64,000 nt of DNA, from the NCBI GenBank assembly GCA_023525715.1, contig JAKNSD010000072.1, forward strand, positions 835,544 to 899,543, given 5' to 3'. The notes beneath the pieces are model-generated. The model was not told the DNA's origin and ran no database searches. It worked only from the letters and a program-made list of their open reading frames with translations. The position numbers and the translations under genes are program-made. The stretch is from Cichorium intybus (lineage: Eukaryota > Streptophyta > Magnoliopsida > Asterales > Asteraceae). The number at the start of each line of letters is the position of its first letter. Within the stretch, counting starts at the first letter, position 1. Below are positions 1 through 10,264 of the stretch, piece by piece.

Positions 1-797
1 GGGTTAGGTGAGTATGTTAAATGAAAGAAATTATGGTAATTTAAAATTAAAAAAACTAGAAAAAGCTTCAATAAATCAAGTAGCAGATGCTTTTCAAAAT
101 TTTTTAATCTAACTGTTTTAAAACATCTTTTTAGATTTGTCAAACATTTTTTTTGATTTATCAACTTTTTAAAAAATCAACAAGTCAATAAATTATTTTA
201 TTATTGACTTTTAAAAAAATCAATAATCATCATATTTGGAGATCCAAACATTCAACCCCGATTAATGAAATGGGGCGAAGGCAGGGCCGACCTAAGCCCA
301 TGAAAACCTAGGCATTGACCGATTTGTAAGAAGCCATGGAGAGCAGTATGTATTTGGGCCAAAGCCTCTTGATCCACAAAACAATCAGCCTATCGGTCCA
401 TGATGGTCCGGTTGGTTTTAGGGGTAAATTTGTCATTTTTGCATTTTCCTTTCTCTTCCTTTCAACTCGGAAACAAAGAAATAATTTTAATTTTTTTTTC
501 CTTCGAACTCGGAAACACGAAAGTGATTAATCCTTTCCTTTCCTCCCCTTTTTTCTCTCCATATTTTTCTTTCCCTTTCTTTTATTTCATTTAATGAAAC
601 TCGGGAACAATGCGTAAATGCAGTAAATCAAAAAAGTAGGAGGGATTGGGGATTTTGAAATCAACGCTAAACAGAAGACCGGGAGACGAAATTACATCAA
701 TTACACCAACGTCTTCGCCCTTCTTCACGATCACACAGTCTTTAGGTATCGCTTGGAGCAAAATACCAATGCTACAATGGTAACTTATCTTCCTTAA
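1..797. other. Left flank, no confident gene
   Basis: AT-rich sequence with long A/T runs (about 100-240) and a pyrimidine-rich stretch (about 530-590). Short ORFs at 336-594 lie in low-complexity sequence and show no recognisable domain. Between about 580 and 770 the minus strand reads as an open, natural-looking peptide (for example the string IPKDCVIVKKGEDVGVI) next to a possible 3' splice site near 770, but I do not recognise it. It could be a further exon of the gene whose F-box/LRR part begins at 798, or chance. Nothing else can be supported. Confidence 0.4.
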
Positions 798-878
798 TTA
801 CACGTTTTTGTTTGGTTTCTCTATTTTCAGGATAACCAACGATTTGCTATCAAACAAAGACCGAGGAATCAAATATGG
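798..878 (-). pseudogene. F-box/LRR protein gene, downstream fragment, cut by T1
   Basis: On the minus strand these bases continue the reading frame of the fragment at 8638-8878 if T1 and one copy of its target duplication are ignored. The peptide has the LRR signature of plant F-box/FBD/LRR proteins (pattern LIPRSLFDSKSLVILKIE, compare the family pattern LPxSLFxCxSLVxLKL). It then reads KPNKNV and reaches a TAA at 798-800, so the gene was either already truncated or has an intron here. F-box/LRR proteins are substrate receptors of SCF ubiquitin ligases; this copy cannot work. Family assignment is from motif memory. Confidence 0.6.
874..878. repeat. T1 target-site duplication, left copy
   Basis: TATGG, matched by GATGG at 8638-8642 with one difference. 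Five bases is the usual copia duplication length. Removing T1 and one copy rejoins an F-box/LRR reading frame. Confidence 0.65.
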
Positions 879-1237
879 TGTTGGATTATATGTCTAAGCC
901 ATGACTAATAATTAGTATTTACCAAATTAATAGTAGCATAGTCCATTTCGGTTGCCCTCATAGCTGGAAGTTTGGTAGAAAATTCGATAGAGAGAAAGAT
1001 TGATTTATTATGTGATTAATAAATCAATAGAATTAAATATATGGTTTATTAATATATTAAAGTGATACTATATTAATTAGAAACTATATAAATTAATTAG
1101 AAGTTAATCTGGAATTAATTGGATTTAATTTGGTGATTGATTTAATTAATTAAAGGTGTAGGGACTGAAACTATAATTATTCAATAGTTGAGTAAGTGGC
1201 AGTGAGAGTGACCAGTGGAAATCGATTTTATATATGG

Positions 1238-1240
<3 letters not shown>

Positions 1241-1302
<62 letters not shown>
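1241..1302. repeat. (TA)n microsatellite in T1 5' LTR
   Basis: About 31 uninterrupted TA units. The same position in the 3' LTR (8222-8233) has about six units, so the array expanded (or the other shrank) after insertion. It lies in U3, about 120 bp upstream of the TATA box. Confidence 0.95.
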
Positions 1303-1305
<3 letters not shown>

Positions 1306-1417
1306 CGATTTTAATATATAAGGGATAAATATAGTTTGAATTGTAAAATAAAAGGTTTATCTTATTTGAATTTAAATAGGTTTATCTTTAAGGCTTATTA
1401 ACTGGTCATCTGGAAAC

Positions 1418-1426
1418 TATAAATAG
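1418..1426 (+). promoter_or_regulatory. TATA box of T1 5' LTR
   Basis: TATAAATAG in the context GGAAACTATAAATAGGGG. The identical context occurs in the 3' LTR (about 8349) and on the minus strand of the T8 LTR (about 60552-60561). Confidence 0.75.
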
Positions 1427-1706
1427 GGGTCCCTGGGCACCTAAAAGTCTGCGCCAATTATATACACCCTCTCTGGAATTTTCGATCACCATAACCTCTA
1501 GCTCCCTGGGTGTGACTTCACTTGAGGCATGATTATTTTGCTGCTTTGCTTCCAAGAAACTTAAGGTTGGTTTTTCTGTTTTAATCTTTAGTTTTTTTAT
1601 TGGCCTTTAGGAGCTTCTTATATGTTCAATAGTAGAAAACATAGATCCTCATAGGTTGCATGTGAACTTAGGTTATTTAGTTCATGGTTTGCAGAAAACC
1701 TTTCAC

Positions 1707-1718
1707 TGGTATCAGAGC
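1707..1718 (+). other. T1 primer binding site (tRNA-iMet)
   Basis: TGGTATCAGAGC, the complement of the 3' end of plant initiator methionine tRNA, one base after the LTR end. It primes minus-strand cDNA synthesis. Confidence 0.92.
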
Positions 1719-2582
1719 CTGTTCTTGTTTTCTTGTTGAATAGTTATAACTGTTTTAGGGTTTAAAGCTTATAAACCCTAAATTGATGTGGATCGTTTTT
1801 TAGGATTATGATTTTGAAAACCCTAATCCCCCCTTTGTTATTTTCGATGATGCCCAATAGGGTTTTAGGAGGTTTTCTATTTTTGGTAACTTTAATTGGT
1901 TAATTAAATGGATAACCTTAAACCCATTATTTGAATTCGAAAATTAGAGGTTTAAGATAGGTTTAAAATTAATTTGATTAATTTGGTAAAACCTATCTAC
2001 ATTTGAATTAATTTAATTAACTGTTAATTAAAAGGATTTAATTTAATTTTAAGATTTTTGAAAATTAAAATATTAAATCCGGAAAAATATTTTAAAAGGT
2101 TTAAAATATCAAGATTTAATTAATTTAATTAATTATTAATTAAAGGATAATTAAATTGAATTTAAAAGGTTTAATTTAATTTTAAATTTAATAATTAAAT
2201 TGAAAAAAATTAAAAGATAAACCTGAAATATTTTAAAGGGTTTTAAAATACATGATATATGTGTTATTAAAAATTAATACTATATGTATAAGATAAAATT
2301 GGTTAGTCAAATCAATAGTAGGCCTCATTCACGAAGTTGATTTATAAAGTGGGTTTAGGTGACTGCCTATAAAATGGCGGTCTAATTGGTGAACACTCTC
2401 ACCCACCGCTCGCCTGATTAGTGGAGGGTCGTTCGCCGAACGGGTTTGATAGGACTGCTGAATCATTAAAAGTATAATGATCAAAGTACTAGAACCTTTA
2501 CAAAATCCCAATCTAGTTACTTTTGAAAAAAATGTGAATTTGATGCTAATCCATGAAATTGCACATTGCACTTTATGAAACG

Positions 2583-2616
2583 TTGGTGGAGCGTGTGTGG
2601 TTTACCGGCACACCAA
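2583..2616 (+). promoter_or_regulatory. Leader hairpin, 22-nt-loop type, copy 1 (T1)
   Basis: Stem TTGGTG (2583-2588) pairs with CACCAA (2611-2616). Between them is the conserved loop: GAGCGTGTGTGG, then TTT, then ACCGGCA. One of nine copies in the window with the same loop and different but complementary stems. Confidence 0.8.
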
Positions 2617-2663
2617 TAGGAATTCATATAAAGTGGCAATGGGTTTCTCGGGTGTTATCATTG

Positions 2664-2697
2664 TTGATGGAGCGTGTGTGGATTACCGGCACGTCAA
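2664..2697 (+). promoter_or_regulatory. Leader hairpin, 22-nt-loop type, copy 2 (T1)
   Basis: Stem TTGATG (2664-2669) pairs with CGTCAA (2692-2697), with one G-U wobble. The loop is as in copy 1 except ATT in the variable centre. Confidence 0.8.
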
Positions 2698-2756
2698 TTG
2701 AGATGGTAATTGATCCCGAGAGTACCAAGCTAATTTACATGGTTATTCACACCCGG

Positions 2757-2785
2757 TTTGTGATCCTCGGCATCCCAGTCACAAA
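2757..2785 (+). promoter_or_regulatory. Leader hairpin with 15-nt loop (T1)
   Basis: TTTGTGA (2757-2763) and TCACAAA (2779-2785) pair perfectly around TCCTCGGCATCCCAG. The same hairpin stands at 11606-11634 in T2 and, reversed, near 59295-59325 in T8. Confidence 0.7.
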
Positions 2786-3047
2786 CAGTGGGGCATATCC
2801 GAGATTAAACATGCTATTGAACAGTTCAATAAATCTCAAAAGAAACTAGGAATTCCATTAAAATAAGATTATTTTCCACGGTGGAATCGACTGAATCGTC
2901 ATTCGCCTACCTTTATAAGATTTGCAAATAGATTACGACATCCCTCTTCTATGTTGTAAATTGTTATAGTTGGATCCTAGCCTTATTTTATATTGGGTTT
3001 ATTATAAGGACCGACAAGTATCTAATTAAACTTACCTTCTTTTATAG

Positions 3048-3987
3048 ATGTCTTCTGCTGATCAATCCATTCCCCACTCAAACTCCAATGTTACCTCAAT
3101 CCTCTCATTATGTTCCAAGGTTCAATTGAACGGGACAAACTACAATGACTGGATAAGAAATATCAAGATGGCTCTGAGGTTCGAGAACAAAGAATATGTA
3201 CTTGAGACTGAGCTTGTCGATATTGACCCTGAAACTGCTACTCCCGAGGAACTTGCCTAGTACCAAAAACATTCTGGTGATGTGACCAAAGTGGCCTGCA
3301 TCATGATCACCACTATGAACCCCGAATAGCAAAGGATATATGAAGACTATTGGCCCTATGAGATGCATAAGGAGCTTGCGGAAAAGTTTCGCAAGCAAGA
3401 GCGCATCGAGAGGTGCGAGGTTTGTTAAGGACTTCATGAATGGAAAGCCTAGAGATGGAGAGTCCATCTGCACTCACGTGCAAATGATGCAAGGTTACGT
3501 GGAGCGGCTTAGGAAGCTTGCGATGCCTGTACACGAGGAGTTGGCCGTTGACATAGTGCTTAACTCCTTGCCGAGTTCTTATGACTAGTTCAGGCTGGCT
3601 TATCATTTGAACAATAATCAGTCTACCCTGGCTGAATTACATTGCATGCTTAGGACTGCTGAAGACGGGATGAAGGGTAAAAGTGTACCCTCAGTCAATC
3701 AGCCCGTCTTAGCCATTAAAAGTGGCAAAGGAAAGAAACGGAAGGGCCCTCCTAAACAAAATTTGAAGGAGAAGGTTCAGGTCGGGTCATCGAGCAACGG
3801 CTCGAGAACCAAGTCTTCCCACATTCCTTGTGTGGTCAACCCCAATGAAGCCGACTGCCTCTATTGCAACGATAAGGGCCATTGGAAGAGAAGCTGCCCG
3901 AAGTACTTGCAGGACGTCAATGATGGGAAAGTAAAGCCATCGACAGCAGGTATATACACTATCTCTAAAAACTCACCATCTTCTTCT
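3048..3987 (+). pseudogene. T1 gag (copia capsid/nucleocapsid), broken
   Basis: Starts at ATG 3048 (MSSADQSIPHSNSN). Gag normally forms the virus-like particle in the cytoplasm. Capsid-type helical sequence (NDWIRNIKMAL near the start) is followed by a basic linker and one CCHC zinc knuckle (CLYCNDKGHWKRSC, 3856-3897) that would bind element RNA. The frame is interrupted by TAG at 3258, 3327 and 3586 and by a frameshift near 3410. Protease follows in the same frame. It is distantly similar to the T2 Gag and closer to the T5 Gag. Confidence 0.88.
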
Positions 3988-4410
3988 TGGGTCCTTGATA
4001 CAAGATGTGGTTTTCACATGTGTTCTGATTTGCAGGGCCTAAAGGAAAGCAGGGAGGTGGAGCACGGTAGACTGAACCTGATCATGGGCAATAGGAGATC
4101 GTCCCTTGTTACCAAGATCGGTGTCTATAGCTTAGTGCTCAGTAGTGATGTTAGTTTAGAATTATTAAATTGTTGCTATTCGCCAGAAATGGCAAGAAAC
4201 ATTATTTCATTTCACGCATTGTTCAGACAAGGATTTCAGTTTTCTTTTGATAATAAAATTGGCTTAATTTCTATTTTCAAATATGGTGCTCTTATTTTTT
4301 CTGCTTTTCCTTTTGATGGTGTGTATGAAACTGTAGAATGTGTTGACAATTTAGGACATAGTGTTAATTATATTGATTCTACTAGTGGTGTGGAAAAGGC
4401 ATGCCTGTGA
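3988..4410 (+). pseudogene. T1 aspartic protease region, broken
   Basis: The copia protease signature WVLDTGCG reads WVLDTRCG here (about 3985-4010): the glycine of the catalytic Asp-Thr-Gly is arginine, so the protease would be inactive even with an open frame. The downstream Leu/Val-rich strand pattern is typical of copia protease. The frame ends at TGA 4408-4410, inside the conserved LWH of the integrase entry domain (Trp codon to stop). The enzyme would have matured Gag-Pol. Confidence 0.82.
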
Positions 4411-5354
4411 CATAGTCGGCTTGGGCACATCAGCAAGAAACGCATCGCCCAACTCCAAAAGGATGGAGAGTTGGAATCATTCGACCTCAAGTTGGATGAT
4501 GTATGCGAGTCTTGTCTGTTGGGCAAGATGACTATATCACCTTTCAACGGTTCTTTTGAAAGAGGTGAAGGTCTGTAGGACATCATACACACGGATGTGT
4601 GTGGTCCCTTCAGATCAACCTCAAAGGATGGCACGCGGTTCTACGTGACCTTTACTGACGATTTTAGTAAATATGGTTATATCTACTTAATCAAGCACAA
4701 GTCAGAAACCTTTGAAAAGTTCAAAGAGTTTAAGAACGAAGTAGAGAATCAGTTAGGCAGGAAGATAAAGATGCTCAGGTCCGACAGAGGCGGAGAGTAT
4801 CTTAGTATCGAGTTCCTAGACTATCTAAAGGAATGCGGAATGTTTCGCAGTTGACACTTCCCAGAACACCGCAATTGAACGGTGTTGCCGAGAGGCGTAA
4901 CCGAACCCTGTTAGACATGGTTTGTTCCATGATGAGTCGAGCTTCACTTCTCATTCACTTCTGGGGGTATGCCTTAGAGACTGCCTCCCATATCCTCAAT
5001 CTTGTCCCAACAAAGAAGGTTGCTAAAACACCTCATGAAATGTGGACGGGGAAAGTTCCCTCGTTGGCACATATCAAAGTCTGTGGTTGTGAGGCTTTCG
5101 TTAGACGAGAGACTCAAGAGAAACTCGCAGAAAGAAGCGAAAGGTGTTTCTTCCTTGGTTATCCCAAACAGTCCTTTGTATATCTATTCTACAGACCGAG
5201 CGAGGACGTGGTCTTCGTAGCTAGACGAGCGGTCTTTCGAGAGAGAGAGCTCATATTCAAAGAGGACATTGGGAGTACCATTGATCTTGAAGAAATTCAA
5301 GAGTCATTAGATGACACAACCTTAGGAGAAACTAGCAACCAACCTGAGGAATAA
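4411..5354 (+). pseudogene. T1 integrase, broken
   Basis: The GAG-pre-integrase zinc motif is visible (HSRLGHISKKR then CESCLLGK, 4411-4530). The catalytic core follows: HTDVCGP (about 4590), RSDRGGEY (about 4780) and the glutamate in AERRNRT (about 4888), giving the D, D, E residues. Breaks: TAG 4576-4578, a frameshift near 4845 and TAA 5352-5354 near the end of the domain. Integrase would insert the cDNA into the genome. Integrase placed before RT identifies the copia superfamily. Confidence 0.9.
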
Positions 5355-6272
5355 GTTCCTGTTGGTCTGACGAAAGTATCCTTACCTCTTAGGCGCTCCA
5401 GTAGAGTTAGCATGCCACCCGAGTTCTATGGTTTCCATATAACTATGGATGGGGACACGTTTGTTAGTGATAGGACACTGATAAATTTGGATGAGCCAGC
5501 TACCTACCAGGAAGCAGTGGTGGTCCCCGAGTCTGCTAAGTGGAAAGAGGCAATGGATAGCAAAATGAAATCCATGTGTGACAATCAAGTTTGGAACTTG
5601 GTTGACAATATACCGGGTCGAAAGACAGTCGGGTGCAAATGGATCTTCAAGAAGAAGACCGACATTGATGGAAAGGTACACACTTTCAAGGCAAGACTGG
5701 TTGTGAAGGGCTTTACTCAAACCCCAGGGGTTGACTATGACGAGACCTTCTCACCAGTAGCCAAGATAAAGTCTATTAGAATAATGCTGGCCATAGCTGC
5801 GTTTCATGACTATGAAATTTGGCAGATGGACGTCAAAACCGCTTTCCTTAATGGGAAGTTGACTGAGGATGTTTACATGAATCAGTCAGAGGGTTTTGTC
5901 GATGCAAAGTATACTAATAAGGTGTGTAAGCTTGAGAAATCGATCTACGGATTGAAACAAGCTTCTCGTAGCTGGAATCTTTGTTTCCATGAGAAAGTCA
6001 AAAAGTTTGGTTTCTCTAGGAGTGAGGATGAGTCCTACGTATATGTCAAGGATAGTGAGAGTATAGTCACTTTTCTGGTACTGTATGTTGATGACATACT
6101 GCTCATGGGAAACGATATTCCAACCTTGCAAGATCTCAAGTCTTGGCTTGGGAAGTGTTTCGCCATGAATGACCTAGGAGAAGCTGCCTATATTCTCGGG
6201 ATAAAAATATTGAGAGATAGGAAGAAGAGACTAATTGGACTTAGTCAGGGTACATACTTGGAAAAGTACTAA
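5355..6272 (+). pseudogene. T1 reverse transcriptase, mostly open, frame lost at end
   Basis: An open stretch with all RT landmarks: KWIFKKKTDIDG, KARLVVKGF, IWQMDVKTAFLNG, YGLKQASRSW, and the catalytic YVDD (6084-6095). This is the plant copia RVT_2 domain that copies element RNA. Reading continues from the preceding TAA without a frame change. The domain is nearly full length, then a frameshift near 6265 creates the stop at 6270-6272, and the protein continues in another frame from about 6284. YVDD and the preceding aspartates are retained. Confidence 0.9.
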
Positions 6273-6283
6273 AGAGGTTTAGT

Positions 6284-7075
6284 ATGGAAAATTCCGAGAA
6301 GGGAGAGCTACCTATCCAGAGTAATGCAAACTTGAATAAGACTCAAAGTCCGAGTACAGACGAGGAGATAGCTGACATGAGTCGGGTACCTTATGCTTCG
6401 GCTATGGGGTCAATCATATACACTATGACGTGTACTCGCCCCGACGTGGCCTTTGCTTTGAGCATGGTCAGTCGGTACCAGGGAAACCCTGGAAGGGGGC
6501 ATTGGATAACTGTGAAAAATATACTCAAGTATCTGTGAAGGACCAAGAACATGGTGATAGTCCTTGGAGGCAGTGATACCTTGAGGGTTGAAGGATATAC
6601 AGATGCCAGCTTTCATACGGATAGAGACAATGGTCGGTCTCAATCGGGCTGGGTATTCCTTTTGAATGGCGGAGCAGTAACTTGGAAAATTTCTAAGCAA
6701 GAGACGGTGGCTGATCCTACGTGCGAATCAGAATACATAGCAGCAAGTGAAGCGTCAAAGGAAGCGGCTTGGCTGAAGAACCTTATCGGTGACCTTGGAG
6801 TAGTCCCGAGTATTCAGGAGCCCATAGAACTGTTCTGCGATAACGAAGGAGCGGTCGCCTTGACAAAGGAACCGCGAGACCATGGAAAGTCCAGGCATAT
6901 CGACAGAAAGTACCACTACATCAGACATAGAGTAGAAGAATGTCACCTCCTTATAAAGAGGGTGTCATCGGAAGATAATCCTGCAGATCCCTTGACAAAG
7001 GCTCTGAGTAGGATTAAGCACAATCAGCAAGCTGGGAGCATTGGATTGAGAGATGATATAAGTTTTTGTAATTAG
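6284..7075 (+). pseudogene. T1 RT end and RNase H, one nonsense codon
   Basis: Continues RT (VPYASAMGSIIY, CTRPDVAFAL) into RNase H: GYTDASF (catalytic Asp), CESEYIA (Glu), FCDNEGAV (Asp) and a C-terminal RHIDRKYHYIRHRV motif. TGA at 6536-6538 interrupts the conserved KYLRRTK (Arg codon to stop). RNase H removes the RNA template and leaves the polypurine primer. The end of the ORF, TAG at 7073, is the natural-looking pol terminus. Confidence 0.9.
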
Positions 7076-7848
7076 ATAGGTTTTCAGACTTGTAGCAATA
7101 TAATTGTATTTGACTTTTGTGATTTAATAATGGAGACTTATTAATGAGTAATGGTTTACTACTTTTGTCAATACTTTGTCATTGTGTTTCATTTTGCATG
7201 TTTACTTCATGAATAATTGGATTATTCAAATATCCACAGTCGCTCATATTTTTGGGAGTAAGTATGAAGTAAGACTGTCATGGAGATTTGAGTATTGGAT
7301 AAACCCGCGCTCAATGGATTGCTTCATGGATTACATCACGAGCAATGTTGAGACGATAATATCTTTTGATCTTTAAGCCAAGATATATGAGTTATGATTT
7401 ACAAGGCGATTATTCATTGATAATGCGAAAATGCATCGGTAACTCGATGTTATAAAACGTGTTGTTGTGAGTAATTTGTCTGGTAAAAGACATAAGTATA
7501 TGAGTCGAAGTTTATTCGTCCCTTGACCCGAACGGGGAACAGATATCTGTAAGGCCTCTCGATGAATTTGAAGTTGACTAAAAGGGTTGGCCAACCGGGA
7601 CTAAATTGACATGGTCAATTAGTAGTCCAAGAGTCATATGCAAATCGAAAATCGAGAAACAGAGAATCAGACCAGGATTGATCTTAAATCCATGTCTTGA
7701 GTCTGAAAATATCTTGTTGGACGAAGGATCATCTGATCACTTATTTATGGACAGAACTGACTGGGTTAGAGTTCGGCAGCGGTTTCTAGGAAGCTACAGA
7801 TGCTGATTAATTAGAGGTTAAATTAGTAATTATAGCTATAGACTTATC
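7076..7848 (+). other. T1 3' untranslated region
   Basis: About 770 bp with no gene. From about 7196 it closely matches T2 15800-16520 (shared blocks around the Ser/Tyr-free stretch ACAGTCGCTCATA and GATTGCTTCATGG). So T1 and T2 share their 3' cis region as well as their leader although T2 lacks pol. Confidence 0.7.
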
Positions 7849-7860
7849 CAAGTGGGAGAC
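7849..7860 (+). other. T1 polypurine tract
   Basis: CAAGTGGGAGAC directly before the 3' LTR; the plus-strand cDNA primer. The same sequence precedes the T2 3' LTR, and a close match precedes the T5 LTRs. Confidence 0.85.
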
Positions 7861-8637
7861 TGTTGGATTAGATGTCTAAGCCATGACTAATAATTAGTAT
7901 TTACCAAATTAATAGTAGCATAGTCCATTTGGGTTGCCCTCATAGCTGGAAGTTTGGTAGAAAATTCGGTAGAGAGAAAGATTGATTTATTATATGATTA
8001 ATAAATCAATAGAATTAAATATATGGTTTATTAATATATTAAAGTGATAATATATTAGTTAGAAACTATATTAATTAATTAGAAATTAATGTGGAATTAA
8101 TTGGATTTAATTTGGTGATTAATTTAATCAATTAAAGGTGCAGGGACTGAAACTATAATTATTCAATAGTTGAGTAAGTGGCAGTGAGAGTGACCAGTGG
8201 AAATCGATTTTATATATGGTAATATATATATATTTCTATTTTAATATATAAGGGATAAATATAGTTTGAATTGTAAGATAAAAGGTTTATCTTATTTGAA
8301 TTCAAATAGGTTTATCTTTAAGGTTTATCAACTGGTCATCTAGAAACTATAAATAGGGGTCCCTGGGCACCTAAAAGTCTGCGCCAATTATATACACCCT
8401 TTCTGGAATTTTTGATCACCATAACCTCTAGCTCCCTGGGTGTGACTTCACTTGAGGCAGGATTATTTTGCTGCTTTGCTTCCAAGAAACTTAAGGTTGG
8501 TTTTTCTGTTTTAATCTTTAGTTTTTTTTTATTGGCCTTTAGGAGCTTCTTATATGTCCAATAGTAAAAAACATAGATCCTCATAGGTTGCATGTGAACT
8601 TAGGTTATTTAGTTCATATTTTGCAGAAAACCTTTTA
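7861..8637 (+). repeat. T1 3' LTR
   Basis: Begins TGTTGGATTAGATG. The terminal CA of the 5' LTR is TA here (8636-8637). About 20-25 scattered differences from the 5' LTR and a much shorter TA repeat. Confidence 0.93.
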
Positions 8638-8878
8638 GATGGATCCTCCCCAAAGAGAGACAATTCAAGTTCATGAACATTATGCATTATTGCATCAGAA
8701 ATCCATGAATGTGTTTGTGATTTTTGTATTTGAGACTCATCATATAGCCACAACCGACACAATATAGACAAAAATTTTCAATATTTGACACACCCCGTAA
8801 GAGGAGGACTCTTTCTACAAAGTTCATGAAGGAAGTCACCTCAGGTAGATGAAGACCATCTATGTAGCCATTTTTCAT
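8638..8878 (-). pseudogene. F-box/FBD-type LRR protein gene, upstream fragment
   Basis: The minus strand starts near 8878 with DGLHLPEVTSFMNFVERVLLL, then SNIENFCLYC. After a one-base frame change near 8760 it reads HSWISDAIMHNVHELELSL (about 8640-8715). The pattern FVxRVLLL, then W-I-S-x-A-x-x-x-N-V-x-E-L-x-L-S is highly characteristic of the LRR region of plant F-box/FBD proteins. The N-terminal F-box is absent: upstream (beyond 8880) is non-coding. The downstream continuation lies at 798-878 on the other side of T1. It is a non-functional relic, already frameshifted. Confidence 0.78.
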
Positions 8879-9241
8879 ATCGATACAGTTTATGTTATAG
8901 TTTACTAGATTGGTTGCATAAATTTGTAATGACTTGAAAACATGGCTTCATAAATTGCTAAAAATGTGTAAATTTTATTTAAGCACTAGTTGCTTTTGTT
9001 CGTATATAAATTAAAAAAAATAGATAAGCGTAACATACTCATTTCATCTTTGACAAGGACGAAAACCGTAACAAAATAATACCACAGGGGCGGTCTGAGT
9101 TAAAACAAAGAGTTAGGGCCAAACATGCAAACTACCCCAAACCACAGGGACTATTTATGTAATTTACTCTAAGAAATAATTGATAAAAAGTAAATGAAAT
9201 TTTTTATTAGATATGATTATGTTTCTAAATACAACATATAG
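8879..9241. other. Unassigned intergenic stretch
   Basis: AT-rich, no gene. A segment near 9070-9165 (CCACAGGGACTATTTATGTAA and similar) looks like sequence commonly seen in plant repeats, but no ends or target duplication can be defined. Confidence 0.4.
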
Positions 9242-9867
9242 TGTAATGTCCCAAATTACGTAATAAATTTTTCGCTTTAAAAAAAGTCCAAATTCATAAA
9301 ACAGGTTATCAAATAAAATCATCCAAATTAAAAACTTAATATTTAAAACATATAAATCATTTTTAAAAAAACATTTATAAACATTATTCAGGGAAAGACT
9401 TAAATACTAAATCTTCAGATACGATACAGTCGAGCCGTGCTACGACCTTAAACCAGCAAAGACCTGAAAAACATTTAGGATGAAAGAGTAAGCACAAAGC
9501 TTAGTGAGTTCCCCAAAATACCACATGATTCATCACATATCAAACCACCACAAAACGTCTCCGAGCTTGCCCCGAACAACGTGGCTCTCGGGCATGCCCC
9601 GATCCGCCCCTCGACTAAGACTCATGGCCTTGCCCCGTTCCGCCGGTCGCCGACTCAATGCGTCGACTCTCGAGCTTTCCCCGATCCGTCTGGCTCTTAG
9701 GCTTGCCCTTATCTGCCATCGCATGACATCCCTCTCTTAAGATAGTATTGATACTAAACATAGTTACCAATGATAAGAGCCTAAGCACCAAGGTAGACAC
9801 AGCGGTCCCTACTCAGTCACATAATCACATAGATAGGGCATGAACACCGTAGCATACAACACAACAC
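9242..9867 (-). repeat. T3 LTR, part 1
   Basis: The outer part of the LTR in minus orientation, from TGTAATGTCCC to the T2 insertion point. An alternative left end is TGTCCC at 9248. A locally GC-richer segment (9560-9720) with ORFs on both strands has no recognisable domain. Confidence 0.6.
9863..9867. repeat. T2 target-site duplication, left copy
   Basis: AACAC, perfectly repeated at 17300-17304 just after the T2 3' LTR. Confidence 0.95.
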
Positions 9868-10248
9868 TGTTGGATTAGGTGTTTAAGCCATGACTTTACA
9901 ACTATATTTATCTTGTTAATTGAAGCAAAGTCCATTTGGGTTGCCCTCATAGCTGGAGGTCAGGATAGAGTTCAGTGGAGTATAAGGTTGATTTATTAAT
10001 TGTGTAATAAATCAATAGAATTAATTAAATGGTTTATTAATATATTTAAGTGTTAATATATTAATTAGAAACTATAATAATTAATTGAGATTTAATCTAG
10101 AATTAATTGGATTTAATTTAGTGATTAAATTAATTAATTAAAAGTGTGAGGACTAGTTTGTATTTATTCAATAGTTGAATAACTGGCAAAGAGAAGTCCA
10201 GGGGCCAAAAGTGGCGACACCCTTGGAGGCTTCTCTAGGGTTGGCGAA

Positions 10249-10264
10249 AACCCTAATTAGGGTT
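10249..10264. promoter_or_regulatory. Palindromic telobox in T2 5' LTR
   Basis: AACCCTAATTAGGGTT is a perfect 16-bp palindrome made of two head-to-head telobox cores, 78 bp upstream of the TATA box. A second inverted pair, TAGGGTT...AACCCTA, follows at about 10314-10335. Both are unchanged in the 3' LTR (16915-16930). Teloboxes are known plant binding sites for TRB-type factors; a function here is inference. Confidence 0.6.

Larger units (their letters stand above)
879..1705 (+). repeat. T1 5' LTR
   Basis: Begins TGTTGGATTATATG and ends AACCTTTCA, immediately followed by the primer site. It is 827 bp against 777 bp for the 3' LTR; the difference is almost all a TA microsatellite. The LTR supplies promoter and poly(A) signals. 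It is clearly related to the T8 LTR (same sequence around the TATA box) and more distantly to the T2 LTR. Confidence 0.95.
1719..3047 (+). other. T1 untranslated leader
   Basis: About 1.3 kb without a gene. The first part is very AT-rich. From about 2300 it becomes a conserved block shared with T2 (about 11140-11870) and, reversed, with T8 (about 59050-59770). The block holds the CGTTCGCCGAACG inverted repeat (about 2430-2442), two 22-nt-loop hairpins and one 15-nt-loop hairpin. Its position between primer site and gag is where packaging and translation signals of LTR elements are expected. Confidence 0.7.
879..8637 (+). mobile_element. T1: Ty1/copia LTR retrotransposon with decayed gag-pol
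   Basis: Complete element: 5' LTR (879-1705), primer site, structured leader, gag, protease, integrase, reverse transcriptase, RNase H, polypurine tract, 3' LTR (7861-8637). Integrase before RT is the copia order. Target duplication is TATGG (874-878) and GATGG (8638-8642), 4 of 5 matching. About 20-25 substitutions by eye between LTRs (near 3%), plus a TA-repeat length difference. Coding is dead: nonsense codons at 3258, 3327, 3586, 4408, 4576, 5352 and 6536, and frameshifts near 3410, 4845 and 6265. It interrupts an F-box/LRR gene. Confidence 0.95.

Noticed and set aside
1..20. GGGTTAG at the window start as telomeric sequence
   Set aside because: A single partial unit, no array. The same holds for TTTAGGG in the T2 LTR, which is explained better as a telobox.
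580..770. A host exon on the minus strand
   Set aside because: The peptide looks natural and a splice-like site is near, but I recognise no family and the plus strand is equally open, so it is not listed as a gene.
1707..1718. tRNA-Met gene at the TGGTATCAGAGC sites
   Set aside because: Only the 12 bases complementary to the tRNA 3' end are present, next to LTRs; these are primer sites.
9504..9800. Small ORFs on both strands in the GC-richer part of the T3 LTR
   Set aside because: Open in several frames without a domain, inside an LTR.
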